This document shows positions 34,546-46,299 of a stretch of DNA of 64,000 nt, piece after piece. The DNA is from Spodoptera frugiperda (Eukaryota; Arthropoda; Insecta; Lepidoptera; Noctuidae), in NCBI RefSeq assembly GCF_023101765.2, contig NC_064216.1, positions 186,001 through 250,000 of the forward strand. Direction: 5' to 3'. The notes under the pieces were generated by a model. It was not told the origin of the DNA and searched no databases. It was given only the letters and a program-made list of their open reading frames with translations. The position numbers were made by a program, and so were the translations under genes. Numbering within the stretch: position 1 is the first letter of the stretch; each line of letters starts with the position of its first letter.

Positions 34546-34814
34546 AAAACTATGTAGGAGGAAGTACGTGATCACAACCACTTCTCAAATAGAAGGCAGG
34601 AAACTGCAGGATAAAAAATCTATTTCTAATATTATATTCAAGTGCTGAGTGTAGGTAGAACACAATACAACCTTACACACAGACACACAGACCTGTAGCC
34701 TTCAGGCATCAGGAAAATGGACAGGAAAGGCTGACTGGTTGCAAAGAAAATGGCACTCGATCTCACTTGGTGGTAACTAGGTGATAATACTCATGAATGG
34801 TGAACTTACTTTAT

Positions 34815-34932
34815 TTTTCTTTGGGCGAGCCTATTGCCATATACCGGGCACATTTCCAGATCTGGGAATCGAACCCAAGACCTCTTGCCTGGCAGTCGCG
34901 CTTGCAACCACTCGGCCAACGAGACAGTGGAT
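34815..34932 (-). repeat. tRNA-derived SINE, family E (truncated)
   Basis: On the minus strand, TGGCCGAGTGGTTGC is a strong A-box and GGGTTCGATTCCC a strong B-box, in the order and spacing of a tRNA-derived promoter. The other end carries 'gagcctattgccatat', shared with 62636-62895 and 52049. No anticodon stem or acceptor pairing, so not a tRNA gene. Confidence 0.7.
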
Positions 34933-35317
34933 CAGGGATGCAGTGTTTAAATAACTGTACTCGTTTTAACATTAACTGTGAAGACGCGATGTTAGTATAA
35001 ATCACGGAGTTACCGTCAATATTGAATATACGAGTGGGCTCGTTACTATAAATAAAGTATATCAAATTTTCCAGTAGTACGTCCGTAATGTATTGCCCAC
35101 AAACAATATATATTTTGACGGAACATAATATATTGGATGGATATGCGTGCGGCAGTTAATGTGTTTAGATTGTCCAACTATTTCTGTATGGCCCCTAGTC
35201 CTCTGGTTCTGTAGTGCCGGTAACACATTGCCCGGAGATTTTTACGCACTTATTGATGATCTAAAATAACGTCGATTCGATAACATTAGGTATGTGAAAT
35301 ATTGAGGAAAAATTTAA

Positions 35318-35582
35318 ATTATGGGAGAGCCATGTTTCTACCGTACACTCGACCGGAGTAATACTACGGCCTCACAGAAAAACGACTTGTAACAACGCTT
35401 GTGTTGTGCAAGTGAGTGAGGGGGATCATCTTTAAACCCCAAAATCCCTAATTCTCAAATCTCTAACCCACAAATTACCGTCAATGCAATTGTAATTTTT
35501 CTGGTGTAGCGGGTGTCCATGGGTGGTGCCGATTGTTCACCATCGAGTGATCCGTCTGATTGTTTGCCGTTTTATCATAAAA
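35318..35582 (+). repeat. Poly-A retroposon, family A copy (diverged)
   Basis: 'gggagagccatgtttct' to 'catcgagtgatccgtctgat' and a final 'atcataaaaa'. More diverged than the 57372 and 60023 copies, so older. Confidence 0.6.
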
Positions 35583-37160
35583 ATAGTAAGTTTAACACGT
35601 GGCTACACAACCCACGCGGTATGTATATAGACTTAGTATATTAGCATAATGATTGCTAGCACATAGATTACATAGTGTTGTGGGTATCCTGCCATAAATC
35701 TAGGTAATCTGACGGATAGCTGGTCTTAAATGTCTTAAAAATGTAATATTGTGTTATTAGCTAGTAACTTAGGAGATTTATATATGTTTTCGTTTTGTTA
35801 ACAAAGAAACGTTCATTTTGTGAGTGAGAAAAATTTGCCATTGGCATATCTTATCAAGACAAATCTCAAAAATCTAGTTTCCTTGCATAATAAAAAAGAG
35901 CCACTGAAAACCAGAACATTGAAGAATTTGTATGAGATTAAAATTGTGATCCCACGCATTCATTTTCCAACGTGCACTTTGCGTAATTATTTAAATTAAT
36001 TCATACTCTGCCTGATTGTCTAAAAGCTTTTTAACTTCAGTTCTCGAGCAATCAGTATTTAGACTGTCTGAGATTTACAGTCTAGGCGCGTATTGTGCTA
36101 GATCTAGATTTTTTCTTAGTCTTTTTAGTGATTTACTGTTGTGCGTATCAGCAATGCGTACAGTGTTGAAACATTTGCGGTGTCGCGCCAATGAGGGGTC
36201 GTTGACTCACGGATTACTGATACAAGACAAATTTAATATGTTATGAGTAATATTTGCTCAGAAATGTAATTCGAATTGAAAATGTAAATTAGTTCATTAG
36301 TCTTGTTATGAACAAAACACATTTCGATTAAATTAATTAACTGACATTACTGAAACTGCAGTTAGCAATGATGTAATTGGCATGTTTCCTTATAAATAAG
36401 TACTTATTGTAAAATTATGATATATTCATTATTAATTTTTTAAACGAAATTGTGAAAATTTCCACTATGAGGTCAGTTTATGACAAACAGAAATTAATAA
36501 TGATGTCACCGACTTATTGTTGTATAATATGGAAATATTAAAATGTACAAAATTTTCCTTCTCTGTGTGAGGCGTTGTTGCCCAGCCAGTAGAACAATCA
36601 CTGATGTTGTTGTCAATTTTAGAAGAAGAATATTAAATTTGAGTAGTGACGTTCGCTGATACGAGAAAAAAGCTTCTCATTATTATGTACCTTTTCCTGA
36701 TTCCACCTAAATGATTACGATGATGACATGATGTTCTCTTGAAGCATTCAGTAACAGCAGTTCCCTGGCTATAGTCTAGAATGAGCTTGTAGTAAACGTT
36801 GGTTGAGAAGGTGAGATCACACCCAGCACACCTTAATATATAACAGTAGACGAACCCAGGTATGTTACTTTATCATCAGACACTTAGATATCAATGTGTA
36901 ATTGATATTAGACTTAAAAGAGTAATTAGAAATCCAAATGGTGTAATTTCCCAAATACCTAACATTTAGTAGCCAAAATGTATTACTTAATCATAGACTG
37001 GTTTAAATCACAAAAGGTTGAACAGTTTGTTATAAAAGTGTAATTTATCAAGCAAGTAACGAGCCACGGGCTTGGGATTACGCCAAACATGGCTTTAGGT
37101 ATTATTTCAGTAATTCTAAGTTTGACACTAAACCCGCTTGGATGTTAGGACGGTTGGTGC
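35583..37160. other. Intergenic stretch
   Basis: AT-rich, no recognised element or exon. Confidence 0.45.
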
Positions 37161-37167
37161 GTTGGCT

Positions 37168-37295
37168 TTTTTTTTAAGGGGGGAAAATCATGCAATGACT
37201 TCTCCCACCTGGCCGAGGCGAGAGGGAATGTCAGACTCTTACTGACTAAAAACCACCCCGTTCCTACGTCTGCTTTTCGAGTCCCAACTTCGAGG
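37168..37295 (-). repeat. Retroposon family B copy
   Basis: 'tttttaaggggggaaaatca', 'gagggaatgtcagactctta' and 'ccaccccgttcctacg' are the inverse of the 55532 copy. The T-run is the poly-A tail. Confidence 0.65.
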
Positions 37296-38383
37296 TTGCA
37301 AAAATAGAGTTTGATTAAGAATCACATTTATTTCCTTCAACCTTTGAACTACCCCAATTCAAATATCTTTGAAAGACATTCAGTTGTATTACAAAATCAG
37401 TAAAGTTGCTTATCAAAGAAAGTCAAAAAGGTTACCTTTACATGCAGCTGTCTTGCTCTGCACACTCATCACAGGTAACTTGACAATGACATTGGTTGCC
37501 TATCAGAGATTGCTATCAAGACATATAAGTTTATGTTACCAGTGACTAAGTGTCACTTATCTAACCCATTAGCGCCTGCGCAAATATAGGCCAGCCCATC
37601 GATACCGCAATCTTACACGTGGAACATTTTAAACCCAACAGTTTTGACACAACACATGTGTACCGGGTAAACAGGCGGCGTCCTTGTGTCTGCCGGCACA
37701 ACACCGGCCGCTAGTAACGCCACCAACTACATATCACAGCACATCAATCTATACTAGACTTACAATTGTCGTTAATTGATTTTTAACTTTATGTTAATGG
37801 TATACGGTTGAAAATTCACTGTCGAATTTATCAGTTTAGGATAGGTTGATGTGCTTCTAGTGTATTGCGTTACCTATTGACACAATGTACCTATATGTAT
37901 GTTAGTTTAAAAATATACAATAATAATATATTGAAAAACATCGCGATGTTTTTTGTTATATGTAAATATTCGACACATGTGCTTAATATTTTTTTGTAGT
38001 AGTAATGATATTTCATTATTGACATTCGCCTGTTATTATCTGTGGACAGCTGAAATATTGCCGTGTATGTTTTATTAGCTTTTTTAATGGTTGAGTAATG
38101 TGTTGCAAAACATGTTTTTGTTAGCTTTATCGTGGTGTTGCCATGCAGCGGTAGCTATGGCTGTTGCTATGTTTCGAAGTATTTTTCCTTAATTTAGGAA
38201 ACGTTTAATGGTCACAAAATATTGCATTTTTTATCATGGACACCTTTAAATTACAGGGCTAGACAAAGACGCAAAAGTATATTATATAAATATAATATCC
38301 CATCAATTCCCATGTAACAGATTGTGAGTCCAATAACTAATGAATACTGAGCAATTTTTTTAGCAATTTAACTTTAGCAATTC

Positions 38384-38541
38384 CCGAACATCCCAATCCC
38401 TGATTCCCCAACAACCCTTGAATTTCTAACCCCCAAAAGGCAACGCACTACTGCCTCTGGTGTTTCGGGTTCGGGTGTCTATGGTCGGCGGCGATTGCTT
38501 ACCATCAAGTCTGCTCGTTTACCGGCTTATACCATAAAAAA
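38384..38541 (+). repeat. Poly-A retroposon, family A, 3' part
   Basis: 'ccccaacaacccttgaattt', 'gcctctggtgtttcggg', 'ggcggcgattgcttaccatc' and a final 'taccataaaaaa'. Confidence 0.65.
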
Positions 38542-38793
38542 GACATTGTCATATTCTTATTCTTAAGATACATTATTCTAATGATGAGAACATCATTTGG
38601 CAAAGATTGGTCCTGCCGACCACCCTTATCTAACCCAGTGTGACCCACTAAGCTAACGACACCCATTAAGGTCCCTGATAACGCAGTAGGTACCACGGAG
38701 GTAACTCATTACCCTCCTTTAGCCGACTGCAGCGGTCAGCTGTTGCGGGCATTACTAGATTATTACCTATTGATAAATTGGTTTGATAACACA

Positions 38794-38801
38794 TGACGTC
38801 A
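38794..38801. promoter_or_regulatory. Full CRE palindrome TGACGTCA
   Basis: Perfect CREB/ATF site in otherwise featureless DNA. Sequence match only. Confidence 0.3.
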
Positions 38802-39187
38802 TACATAAAATAATGAATAATTTGGTTTGTCCTTCACTAATCCTTTCATGCCCTTCATATATTGCAGTTTATAAGAAAAATCTTTATCTATTTTACTACA
38901 AACAAACAAATATTTGTTTTTCATTAAGTATCTATATTAGAATGGGTGAATGACAGACGAATACGAACATGTAAAATTGTTTAAGTAAACAGTACTCTTC
39001 CCACGACAGAACAAAAATAGTAACAAATCCCTTCCCGTTGCTGAGGTGCTATTTATAAATAATTAGGGCAGTGTGCCCTACCTGTGCGCTGAGTGACCCT
39101 TGGAGGGCACAATCCCGCCAATCCTGCCGATCCCGCCAATCCCGCCATGTTCCAGGAAGTGTGAACTTTGACACAGATGGCGGCTCG

Positions 39188-39409
39188 TTAACATTTCAGC
39201 AACAACCGCAGATAGCTTATCAAGCTACATTCGCGAATATTACCGAATAACGAGTCCACACAAGTATGTGTGGTTCCGTACCGTATAGAATACTTATTAG
39301 TACCAAGTTTTTCTTCAATTTGGAACAAGTAATTGGGTTCTACGAAGAATTGGCAGAAACATATATTTTTCTTGTTTCGACTTTCACAAGTGCCTTTGGA
39401 CGACTTCAT
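39188..39409 (-). CDS. Coding-like minus-strand frame, unrecognised
   Basis: Seventy-three codons from an ATG. The peptide is Cys-rich (C-F-C near residue 18, then C-V-D-S-L-F-G-N-I-R-E-C) and looks less biased than chance frames nearby. It lies downstream, on the same strand, of the frame at 39705-39935, separated by a family B retroposon. It may be an exon or part of a decayed transposon. Family unknown. Confidence 0.22.
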   Translation of the reverse strand: MKSSKGTCESRNKKNICFCQFFVEPNYLFQIEEKLGTNKYSIRYGTTHTCVDSLFGNIRECSLISYLRLLLKC

Positions 39410-39529
39410 TGACCTTACTAGAAGAAAGTATTGCGTCTATCTGCCGCACTCAGAGACATTAAATAATTACTTCTACTATTTCTTAGTAACGATTTTGTTC
39501 TAAAAAACAATTGCTAAAATTGTGAAGAT

Positions 39530-39692
39530 TAAATGGCTCCCAGTATGGCGGTAAGTTTTACGTCATTGCGAACTACCTAGCGGGTTACCGTGGCTCCGGA
39601 TGCTCTTTAGCCAGTAAGAGTCTGACACTCCCTCTCGCCTCACCTAAGGCAAGAAAAGTAATTGAATGATATTCCGCCCTCAAAAAAAAAGC
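39530..39692 (+). repeat. Retroposon family B copy
   Basis: 'gcgaactacctagcgggtta', 'agtaagagtctgacactccc' and a final A-run. Confidence 0.6.
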
Positions 39693-39704
39693 CTTACGTC
39701 TAAA

Positions 39705-39935
39705 CTACATAGATATACTACATATACTACATAGTATATGATCGTTGCAAGGTTCTTTTGCATACATCACTTCAATACATCTGCTCATGGTAAGCACAAC
39801 CGTGTTCATGTTGTACACCTGCCCATTTTCCAGTATCCCACGAATGAGGTCAGCATGGTGTCCCCCTAAGGTTATAAAACTTGATGGCCTCTCTACATGC
39901 CAGTTTTTATCAAAACAAATCCAATAGTTTCGCAT
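39705..39935 (-). CDS. Coding-like minus-strand frame, unrecognised
   Basis: Seventy-six codons from ATG. The peptide (M-R-N-Y-W-I-C-F-D-K-N-W, later F-I-T-L-G-G-H-H-A-D-L-I-R-G-I-L) has balanced composition and Trp/His use unlike random AT-rich frames. The last residues are repeats of the local 'tagtatatg' sequence, so the true end or donor is probably near residue 66. No family recognised; exon of an unknown gene or transposon remnant. Confidence 0.28.
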   Translation of the reverse strand: MRNYWICFDKNWHVERPSSFITLGGHHADLIRGILENGQVYNMNTVVLTMSRCIEVMYAKEPCNDHILCSICSISM

Positions 39936-40017
39936 GATAAGAGAAAAAACAAGAGTTTAAGTAGATTAATGATTTTCCTCTTGGCAACAGACCAACGTTA
40001 CTTTTGAACAGAAATAT

Positions 40018-40182
40018 TTATTTTGGTCTCAGTGGGATAAATCCATCTATTTGTTTCCTTCCTTTTAATGATTTATTTTGTCTGATAATTAAATTAATAT
40101 TAAATTTACCTCTCAAGGAATATGGCGGGTTAAAAGAAATGATTAGAAATCGTGATCTCATGAATTCTGTTTTCTTTTTATA
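40018..40182 (-). CDS. Coding-like minus-strand frame upstream of 39705-39935
   Basis: Fifty-four codons open between stops on the minus strand (ATG at 40159-40161), basic in its second half (K-S-L-K-G-R-K-Q). A possible GTAAAT donor follows L-R early in the frame. It lies about 80 nt upstream of the 39705-39935 frame, in a different frame, so an intron or frameshift would be needed to join them. Confidence 0.18.
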   Translation of the reverse strand, partial: YKKKTEFMRSRFLIISFNPPYSLRGKFNINLIIRQNKSLKGRKQIDGFIPLRPK

Positions 40183-40239
40183 CTAACCATATGCCATGGG
40201 TCATGCATGACGTAATGTGCAAAAAGTCTATCATCATCA

Positions 40240-40412
40240 CACTAAATAAATGAGAAAGCTTGTTTGTTTGGATGTTTGTCCGTCAATCACGCTGAAATAC
40301 TGAACGGATTTTGATGAAATTTGGTATACAGACATTATCACCTGAATTGTGTGATAGGATACATTTTATTCCACGTGAACTCGGGCGAAACCGCTGGCAG
40401 AAGCTAGTCAGC
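40240..40412 (+). repeat. Dispersed lepidopteran repeat
   Basis: 'gtttgtttggatgtttgtcc', 'acggattttgatgaaatttg' and a final 'gcgaaaccgctggcagaagc'. Same family as 130-245. Confidence 0.6.
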
Positions 40413-41788
40413 AACGAATAACACAACACAAGGCCATCGATATATTTAAGCTTCTAACATACCTAACTATTGTTACTCTTTGGAAAAAGAAACACAACCA
40501 ATAAGATTTCTCGGAGACCGCAGCAACAGCCATGTTGGAAAATAAAAGAAACAATACGAAATAACACGATTAGGTACCAATATGGAACCCAAGCACAAAC
40601 AGACTCGCTCGAGATAACGTATCTCAAGGATGAATTAAAAAAATATCGAGTTACGTAAGCACGCCCAATGTAGCGTAAACATGTTTTTTGATGCACATTT
40701 TATTCGATAACAATGAAATGCTACGTTGTCAGTGCGATTGTCACCTCTCTATAAACATAGCAATAGAGTCGAAATCACCTTGGTTTTGTTGCAAACTGTG
40801 TGTTATGGCACCAAGGTCAGTATTAAAATTTTCTCACCTATGACACTGCGTAGAAGTACAGAAGTACCACTTTGGTGCGATATGAACATTGGCAGACATT
40901 TCTTTAGTGTATTCGTTAAATTAAATTGTAACTGGTCAGGTTCTGTGTTCGGTCGTTTTTGAAGCAAAAATATTATTCAACTTTTGTTCCTTTAACTTTT
41001 TATCAATATTTTTGTAATAGCATCTAGAATTCTAGACTTACGAATTATAACTAAGTATCAGAAAATACTTTCGATATAAAAATGAAATTTTTTATTTAAT
41101 GTAGTTTGCAAAATGTACGAGTAATGTTATAATAATGTACATAATTATATCAACATGCAATTCCACTGACCGAACAGAGTGGACCTTCTGCGGTTTTATT
41201 CTAATGTTGTATATTTTAACATTCAACACTTAGTGTTGAGAATTCCTATTCGTCTAGGTAATAAGTCAGAGCTCTGTGAAAAACAACTTTGATTGATTGT
41301 TATCGGTGAGGCATCGGCAGGAGTGTAAGTAAAGTAGTCACGTACCGTGCCACACATTAATTATCAAACAAATATATTCATGTTAAACATGAACCTGCCA
41401 TACGACAATAATAAGAAGTGCTTCAGAAGCAGTTTTGTTTAAAAGACTCGTTTGCCTAAGTGCTACTGAGATATTTCATCTCGCTTCCAAACTATTGTCC
41501 TGAGTCAGTCTTTGTTTTTTCCGCAGTGAGGTCTCTGCCGAGCTCCTTAGTCTCAAATGTGGATATTATACAGACCACCTGCTGCCACACTGTCGCCAGT
41601 CTGGCCAAACTGTCTGTACTTAGCTCCTGATGTATAGATTTAGATAGCGGTCCGTCGCTGCGTAATATATTTATTGTTACAATAATCAATTTCTACAAGG
41701 ACACTAGAGTAAACAAGTGCTTGTTATTTTCCGCCAAACGCCGAATATATCGAGCGGAGAAATAAAAAGTTTCCTATGGTGTTGATGG

Positions 41789-41796
41789 TGACGTCA
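41789..41796. promoter_or_regulatory. Full CRE palindrome TGACGTCA
   Basis: Perfect CREB/ATF site. Sequence match only. Confidence 0.3.
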
Positions 41797-41957
41797 TTAC
41801 AATGTAAGATGTTGTATTAATAGGGCAACGTTACCTTTGTATACGATTTACATCACTTTTTACTAAAATTTTAATAGTCCCGATATATATTGATCCTCAT
41901 TATGAAACCCTTGGTTTCATAAGAAATACCTCCGTCACTCTTCAGCCTCCTAACTAT

Positions 41958-42112
41958 GTCCTAACACAAAAATCATTATCAACTGCAGCCTACAAGTGTC
42001 CATTGCTGACTAAAAGCTTCTTCTCACACAGAGAAGGTTTGCAATAATAACCACGTTTGCTCAATACAGGTTGGCGATTTCAAACTTATAATCATCCTGT
42101 AGTATTGTGAAA
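41958..42112 (+). repeat. RTE-type LINE 3' fragment
   Basis: 'tgcagcctacaagtgtccat', 'cacacagagaaggtttgcaa' and 'ttggcgatttcaaacttata' follow the layout of widespread lepidopteran RTE-clade 3' ends. No coding remains. Confidence 0.5.
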
Positions 42113-42119
42113 AAAAACA

Positions 42120-43010
42120 AAAATATACTAGCAATTTATAATTATGCTATTATACAAGAAATAATCAATTTAAAGGCATAACCTATTGAATTAACTAAAA
42201 ACATGGTTTACTCACGTAAATATTTGGAGAAAAAAGCTCTACTAGTTTCAAGTCAGTTAATTTAGTATATCTCACGATAGTTACTATAAAAACTATAACA
42301 TATTGAACCAACGATACTTTAAATATGAATCATTAGAATTACACAAAGTAATTGTTCTCACTAGACACACCTTTTTCATTACATAAATACATAAATATAA
42401 TAGACAAAGCATGTAATGTTTTGTCTAGCACTTTAAAATCATGAATCATATACACATAATACTCTATTTAAACTAAATAATTATATATTCATTATGTATG
42501 TAAACAGATATATACAATTTATAAGGTCATTTTTGATACTGATTTTTAATTTCCTTAAGTTTTTTTCAATAATCTATGTCTTTTTGTACCTTAATCGTAG
42601 AATTCAATAATTATCGCGTTGTAACTTGTACTTTATCACGGAATTACTGTAATTCTTTTAAATACTAGAATGTTCTAGAAAATGACAACTGAACATATGC
42701 GCTGTCAAAGTAATTGGAAAATAGTAAGTAGGTAAGTTTAATTAAAGTTTTAAGCAGTTACTATTTTTATTGAAAATTACTTATTTCTGGAAACAAGTAA
42801 GTGCCTAGTTTTATTTGATATAGAAACTTGAAGAAAAATACTTTAAATGAATCAAATAAAGTAAGTTAGATAGAGACAAAGACAATTAACTTTAACATAA
42901 AATAAAAATAAAATAATTATATGAATCCTATACACTCTGAAACTATATTTCAGGTACAGTAATGATATTATTTTAATCAATTTTACAGCATAGTGTTATT
43001 ATCAGAGGCG
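42120..43010. other. AT-rich intergenic stretch
   Basis: Very AT-rich; no element or exon recognised. Confidence 0.5.
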
Positions 43011-43079
43011 ACATAACGTCTGAGCTATATTGTTATCAAAGTATCGCTATCAGTGACTCAGTCGCACTTAGCATACAAT

Positions 43080-43107
43080 AGGGTCGCGGGTTCGAGGCCC
43101 AGCTACC
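43080..43107 (+). repeat. tRNA-like B-box remnant
   Basis: GCGGGTTCGAGGCCC matches the pol III B-box. There is no intact A-box or cloverleaf. Confidence 0.3.
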
Positions 43108-43435
43108 ACAGCTGCCGGTTGCGCATGCGCATATGTAGAACACTAACTTGAAGGTTGATTTCAATATATTTTCTAGTAATTTTCTTGAATTACTTACCGA
43201 CCTTAGTTAATGATTTGAATTAATTGATAAATATTGTTCCTGATGAAGATTATGACTTAATGTGTGCTAATAATTATCTTATTTTGATGTTTTGGTGGCA
43301 ACGTGACCGCGGGCCCGTATCGCCGTTCGTGATAAAAGGCAGAAAAACAAATATAGGCGTGATAGTATTATCAGTTGGCAACAGGGCGCTTGAGGACCGG
43401 CAGTTACTATACGCGGCTACATGCAGAGCTATACA

Positions 43436-43525
43436 AAACCAATGTATCATGGTCTCCCGTCGTGTGATCTTTCCGCGCATTCAGGGATCAGTTTATACTG
43501 GTTATTATAGCTTGATGTAGCTGTC
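43436..43525 (+). repeat. Dispersed repeat family C copy
   Basis: 'aatgtatcatggtctcccgt', 'gatctttccgcgcattcagg' and 'cagtttatactggttattat', in the same order as at 23322-23430. Confidence 0.55.
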
Positions 43526-44680
43526 AGCTATGTAGGTAATATATTCTATGAAAAGTATATAAGAATCCGGGAAATGTACATATTATGTAGGTATATATTG
43601 TATATATGTACATAAGGTCGCATACAAAACAACGGAAGAAACAAACGTGTAAAGACAAGGCTGATGTTGACAGAGGGCTTTTAAGGGTTCGATTTCCGGG
43701 TCAAGTAATGGGATTTGGGAGTTTTGCTTTTCAACGATGTAAAGCTTAATGTTTGGTTGTCATTTTGAAATCGAATATGGAAAGTGATATATCTGATTAT
43801 TTGGATATTGTTGATATATTGTGTGGCTGCGTGCTGTGGCCATTATGTGTATACCTTTATTTGTATAAAGCATAATGTTACAGGTCACCATCAGCCTGTG
43901 ACCGTCCACCTTCAGACTATAGTCCTCCTGTACACAATACATGAGATTTTGATAATACTCCATTTTAACTTGATCTCAGGTTAAGCAGGTTAGTTTAAGA
44001 TCATTGCTGCCAAAACTTTGTCAAATGTATACTGGCTATATGGTGTGACACCCACGTGAAGGGGTTTATTTATTATATTAAAGCATATATACAATGGAAA
44101 CACAAACATTGAAAGTAAAAAATCTGACAGCGATACATACTCGTACTAGAGTTTACATCAATTAGAGATATGCACAGCATTCACGTATGTGTGTACCAGT
44201 TAGTACGGTATGGGCAGTAGGGTTGCTGGATGCTGTCAAATGCATTATTCAGCAGTGGCTAACTGACGCAGTAATATAACCTATGCAAATGCTGATATAA
44301 TGGCTGTCATATAATCTGAGTGTTTCGGAGACACGTCCGCGTTGCGTCACAGTTGTCAGTCGGTGTCCACACGTCCACTGTGGTGTGGATTATGCCGTGT
44401 TTTGTTATATCAGCCTATTACTAAACTCGACATTTTATTACTCTAGAATAAATGTTTTAGGAAATTCTGTCGTAGCATTGCGTTTGAAATGTGCCCAGTA
44501 TATGACAATAGGCTTACCCCTATCCCATTAGATGTGGCCATGGAACCATGCACTGCCCAATCGTATTATAATTGAAAAGGCATAGATTTGTTATAAGCAC
44601 TCAGAAGGTGGGACATTAAAATGAGGACGATTGGCAATGTTTTTACCCGACTGCGCCAGAAGGAGGGTTATGTTTTTCGA

Positions 44681-44726
44681 GTGTATGTATGTATGTATGT
44701 ATGTATGTATGTATGTATGTATGTAT
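44681..44726 (+). repeat. (GTAT)n microsatellite
   Basis: About eleven tetranucleotide units inside the composite element. Confidence 0.9.
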
Positions 44727-44747
44727 AATTGTTTGGCACGCTCTGCA

Positions 44748-45112
44748 GCCTAAACGGCTTGATGGATTTTGACTTGAGAGGTGTCGTTAGATTCGTATTT
44801 ACTGTGAGAGTGACACTGGATATATCAAAATAATAAAAAACAAAATGGCGGATTTTTGGCGCCAAATTCGAATATTTCTCACTCTCTAGCCAAACGGCTT
44901 GATGGATTTTTGACTTGAGAGGTGTCGTTAGATTCGTATTTACTGTGAGAGTGACACTGGATATATCAAAATAATAAAAAAACAAAATGGCGGATTTTTG
45001 GCGCCAAATTCGAATATTTCTCACTCTCTAGCGTCAACGACTCGATGGATTTCCGCTTGATAGGGGTCGTTAGATTCGTATTTACTGTGAGAGTGACACT
45101 CATATCAAAGTA
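44748..45112 (+). repeat. Tandem repeat, about 141-bp unit, 2.6 copies
   Basis: Units start near 44748, 44889 and 45031. The first two are almost identical apart from single-base length changes in A and T runs. The third is diverged at its start and truncated. Confidence 0.9.
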
Positions 45113-45156
45113 AAAAATAATAAAACTAAAAAAAATTAAATAAAAAAGGTAATTTA

Positions 45157-45377
45157 AAAAAAACCCGACTGCGTTTCTTTATAATATCAAAATGAAAAAA
45201 CCTAAAACAAGAAAGTCATCGTAAAATTGAAGCATTGGTCCCGACCCATTCTAAATATGAAGACTTACTGAGGGCTGGCTTTCTAGAATGGGTCCCGACT
45301 GCTTCAATTTATGATGACTTTCTTGTTTTAGGGTTTTTTCATTTTCATATTATAAAGAAACGCAGTCGGGTTTTTTA
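45157..45377. repeat. Foldback, about 95-bp arms
   Basis: Left arm 45157-45253, right arm 45284-45377, loop about 30 nt. Roughly nine in ten bases pair by eye, with several single-base differences, so it is older than the 9561-9892 foldback. Confidence 0.8.
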
Positions 45378-45482
45378 GTTTTTTAATTATAGTATCTGAC
45401 TGCTAGATGGAAAATAGATAGTGGCGTGGTTTAGAATATCTCGCGCTATCCATTTAGTGTCATGCATTATGACATCTTTATC

Positions 45483-45598
45483 GGGGCTCCAGCTCGAAAA
45501 GCAGGAGTAGGAATGGGGTGGCTTTTAGTTAGTAAGTGACACACTCTCGCCTCACACAAGGCAGGGGAAGGCATTGGATGATTTCCCCCATAAAAAAA
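45483..45598 (+). repeat. Retroposon family B copy
   Basis: 'ctcgaaaagcaggagtagga', 'ctctcgcctcacacaaggca' and a final 'ccataaaaaaa'. Confidence 0.65.
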
Positions 45599-46106
45599 TG
45601 ACATATCTTGTTTTTTGTGTTAGCGTCATGGATAGGACTCATAACATAACTGATGGAAAAAGTGGTACCATATACCTACCATTACTACCCCTTATATATA
45701 AAGTAAGTATATAAAAGTTGCATACAAAGTTTTTAACAATACCTTATCACACGTGCATAAAAGTATGTTCAAACACTTGTATACGTGTGCATACAGACTC
45801 GGCGCACTGATAGCCTGATAGCCTGGCCTTAAATCCAAGCCAAACACTGCCAAGGTTGAGGTCTACATTCACACGTGTAGCTTCACCAACTGTCCTTGGA
45901 TTTAAACTGGATTTCCAGTTTATACCAGTTTGTATAACCAGATTTTGGTAGCTAATTGTTATCAGTTACTAAACACCTAGTAACATTTGTTCTAGTTGCA
46001 CTGGGTTACATTAATTGATGACCCACTATACATTATATTGTTATGTACTTACTCTATATACTGCTGGTATTAAAATAGTAATTTCTGGTGTTTAGGTAAA
46101 ATAATG

Positions 46107-46114
46107 TGACGTCA
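46107..46114. promoter_or_regulatory. Full CRE palindrome TGACGTCA
   Basis: Extended to GTGACGTCAC, a 10-bp palindrome. Sequence match only. Confidence 0.3.
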
Positions 46115-46204
46115 CGGCTTTGGTTCCTCTATTTCAGTGCTACAATTATAAATTAAAAATGTAGACAACTGAAAATAAGTAGTATTGTCTGGCCTGAAAA
46201 TTGA

Positions 46205-46292
46205 ATCTGAAAATATTCGCTCCGTGTGGGAATCGAATCCGCTACACGATGTGTGGCAGCCGGTTGCCCAGCCACCGCGCCAACCGTGCAGT
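46205..46292 (-). repeat. tRNA-derived SINE, family D head
   Basis: The minus strand reads 'ctgcacggttggcgcggtgg' then 'ctgggcaaccggctgcc' and GGATTCGATTCCC as the B-box. Only the tRNA-like head is present. Confidence 0.6.
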
Positions 46293-46299
46293 TATCAAT

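Larger units (their letters stand above)
44645..45371. mobile_element. Composite element: ACCCGACTGCG ends, tandem units, foldback
   Basis: The left end ACCCGACTGCG (44645-44655) is inverted exactly at 45361-45371. Inside, in order: a (GTAT)n tract (about 44681-44726); tandem units of about 141 bp at 44748-44888 and 44889-45030, then a partial diverged unit to about 45112; and a foldback (arms 45157-45253 and 45284-45377) whose left arm also carries the terminal word at 45163-45173. The minus-strand 118-codon frame is only the tandem unit translated twice. Likely a non-autonomous DNA transposon or Helitron-like derivative; the class is uncertain and no target duplication is clear. Confidence 0.65.

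Noticed and set aside
34870..34925. Possible tRNA gene (strong A- and B-boxes)
   Set aside because: No acceptor-stem or anticodon-stem pairing, and the same sequence recurs with a SINE tail at 62.7 kb.
44668..45024. 118-codon minus-strand frame with internal repeats
   Set aside because: It is the 141-bp tandem unit translated twice, because the unit length is divisible by three.
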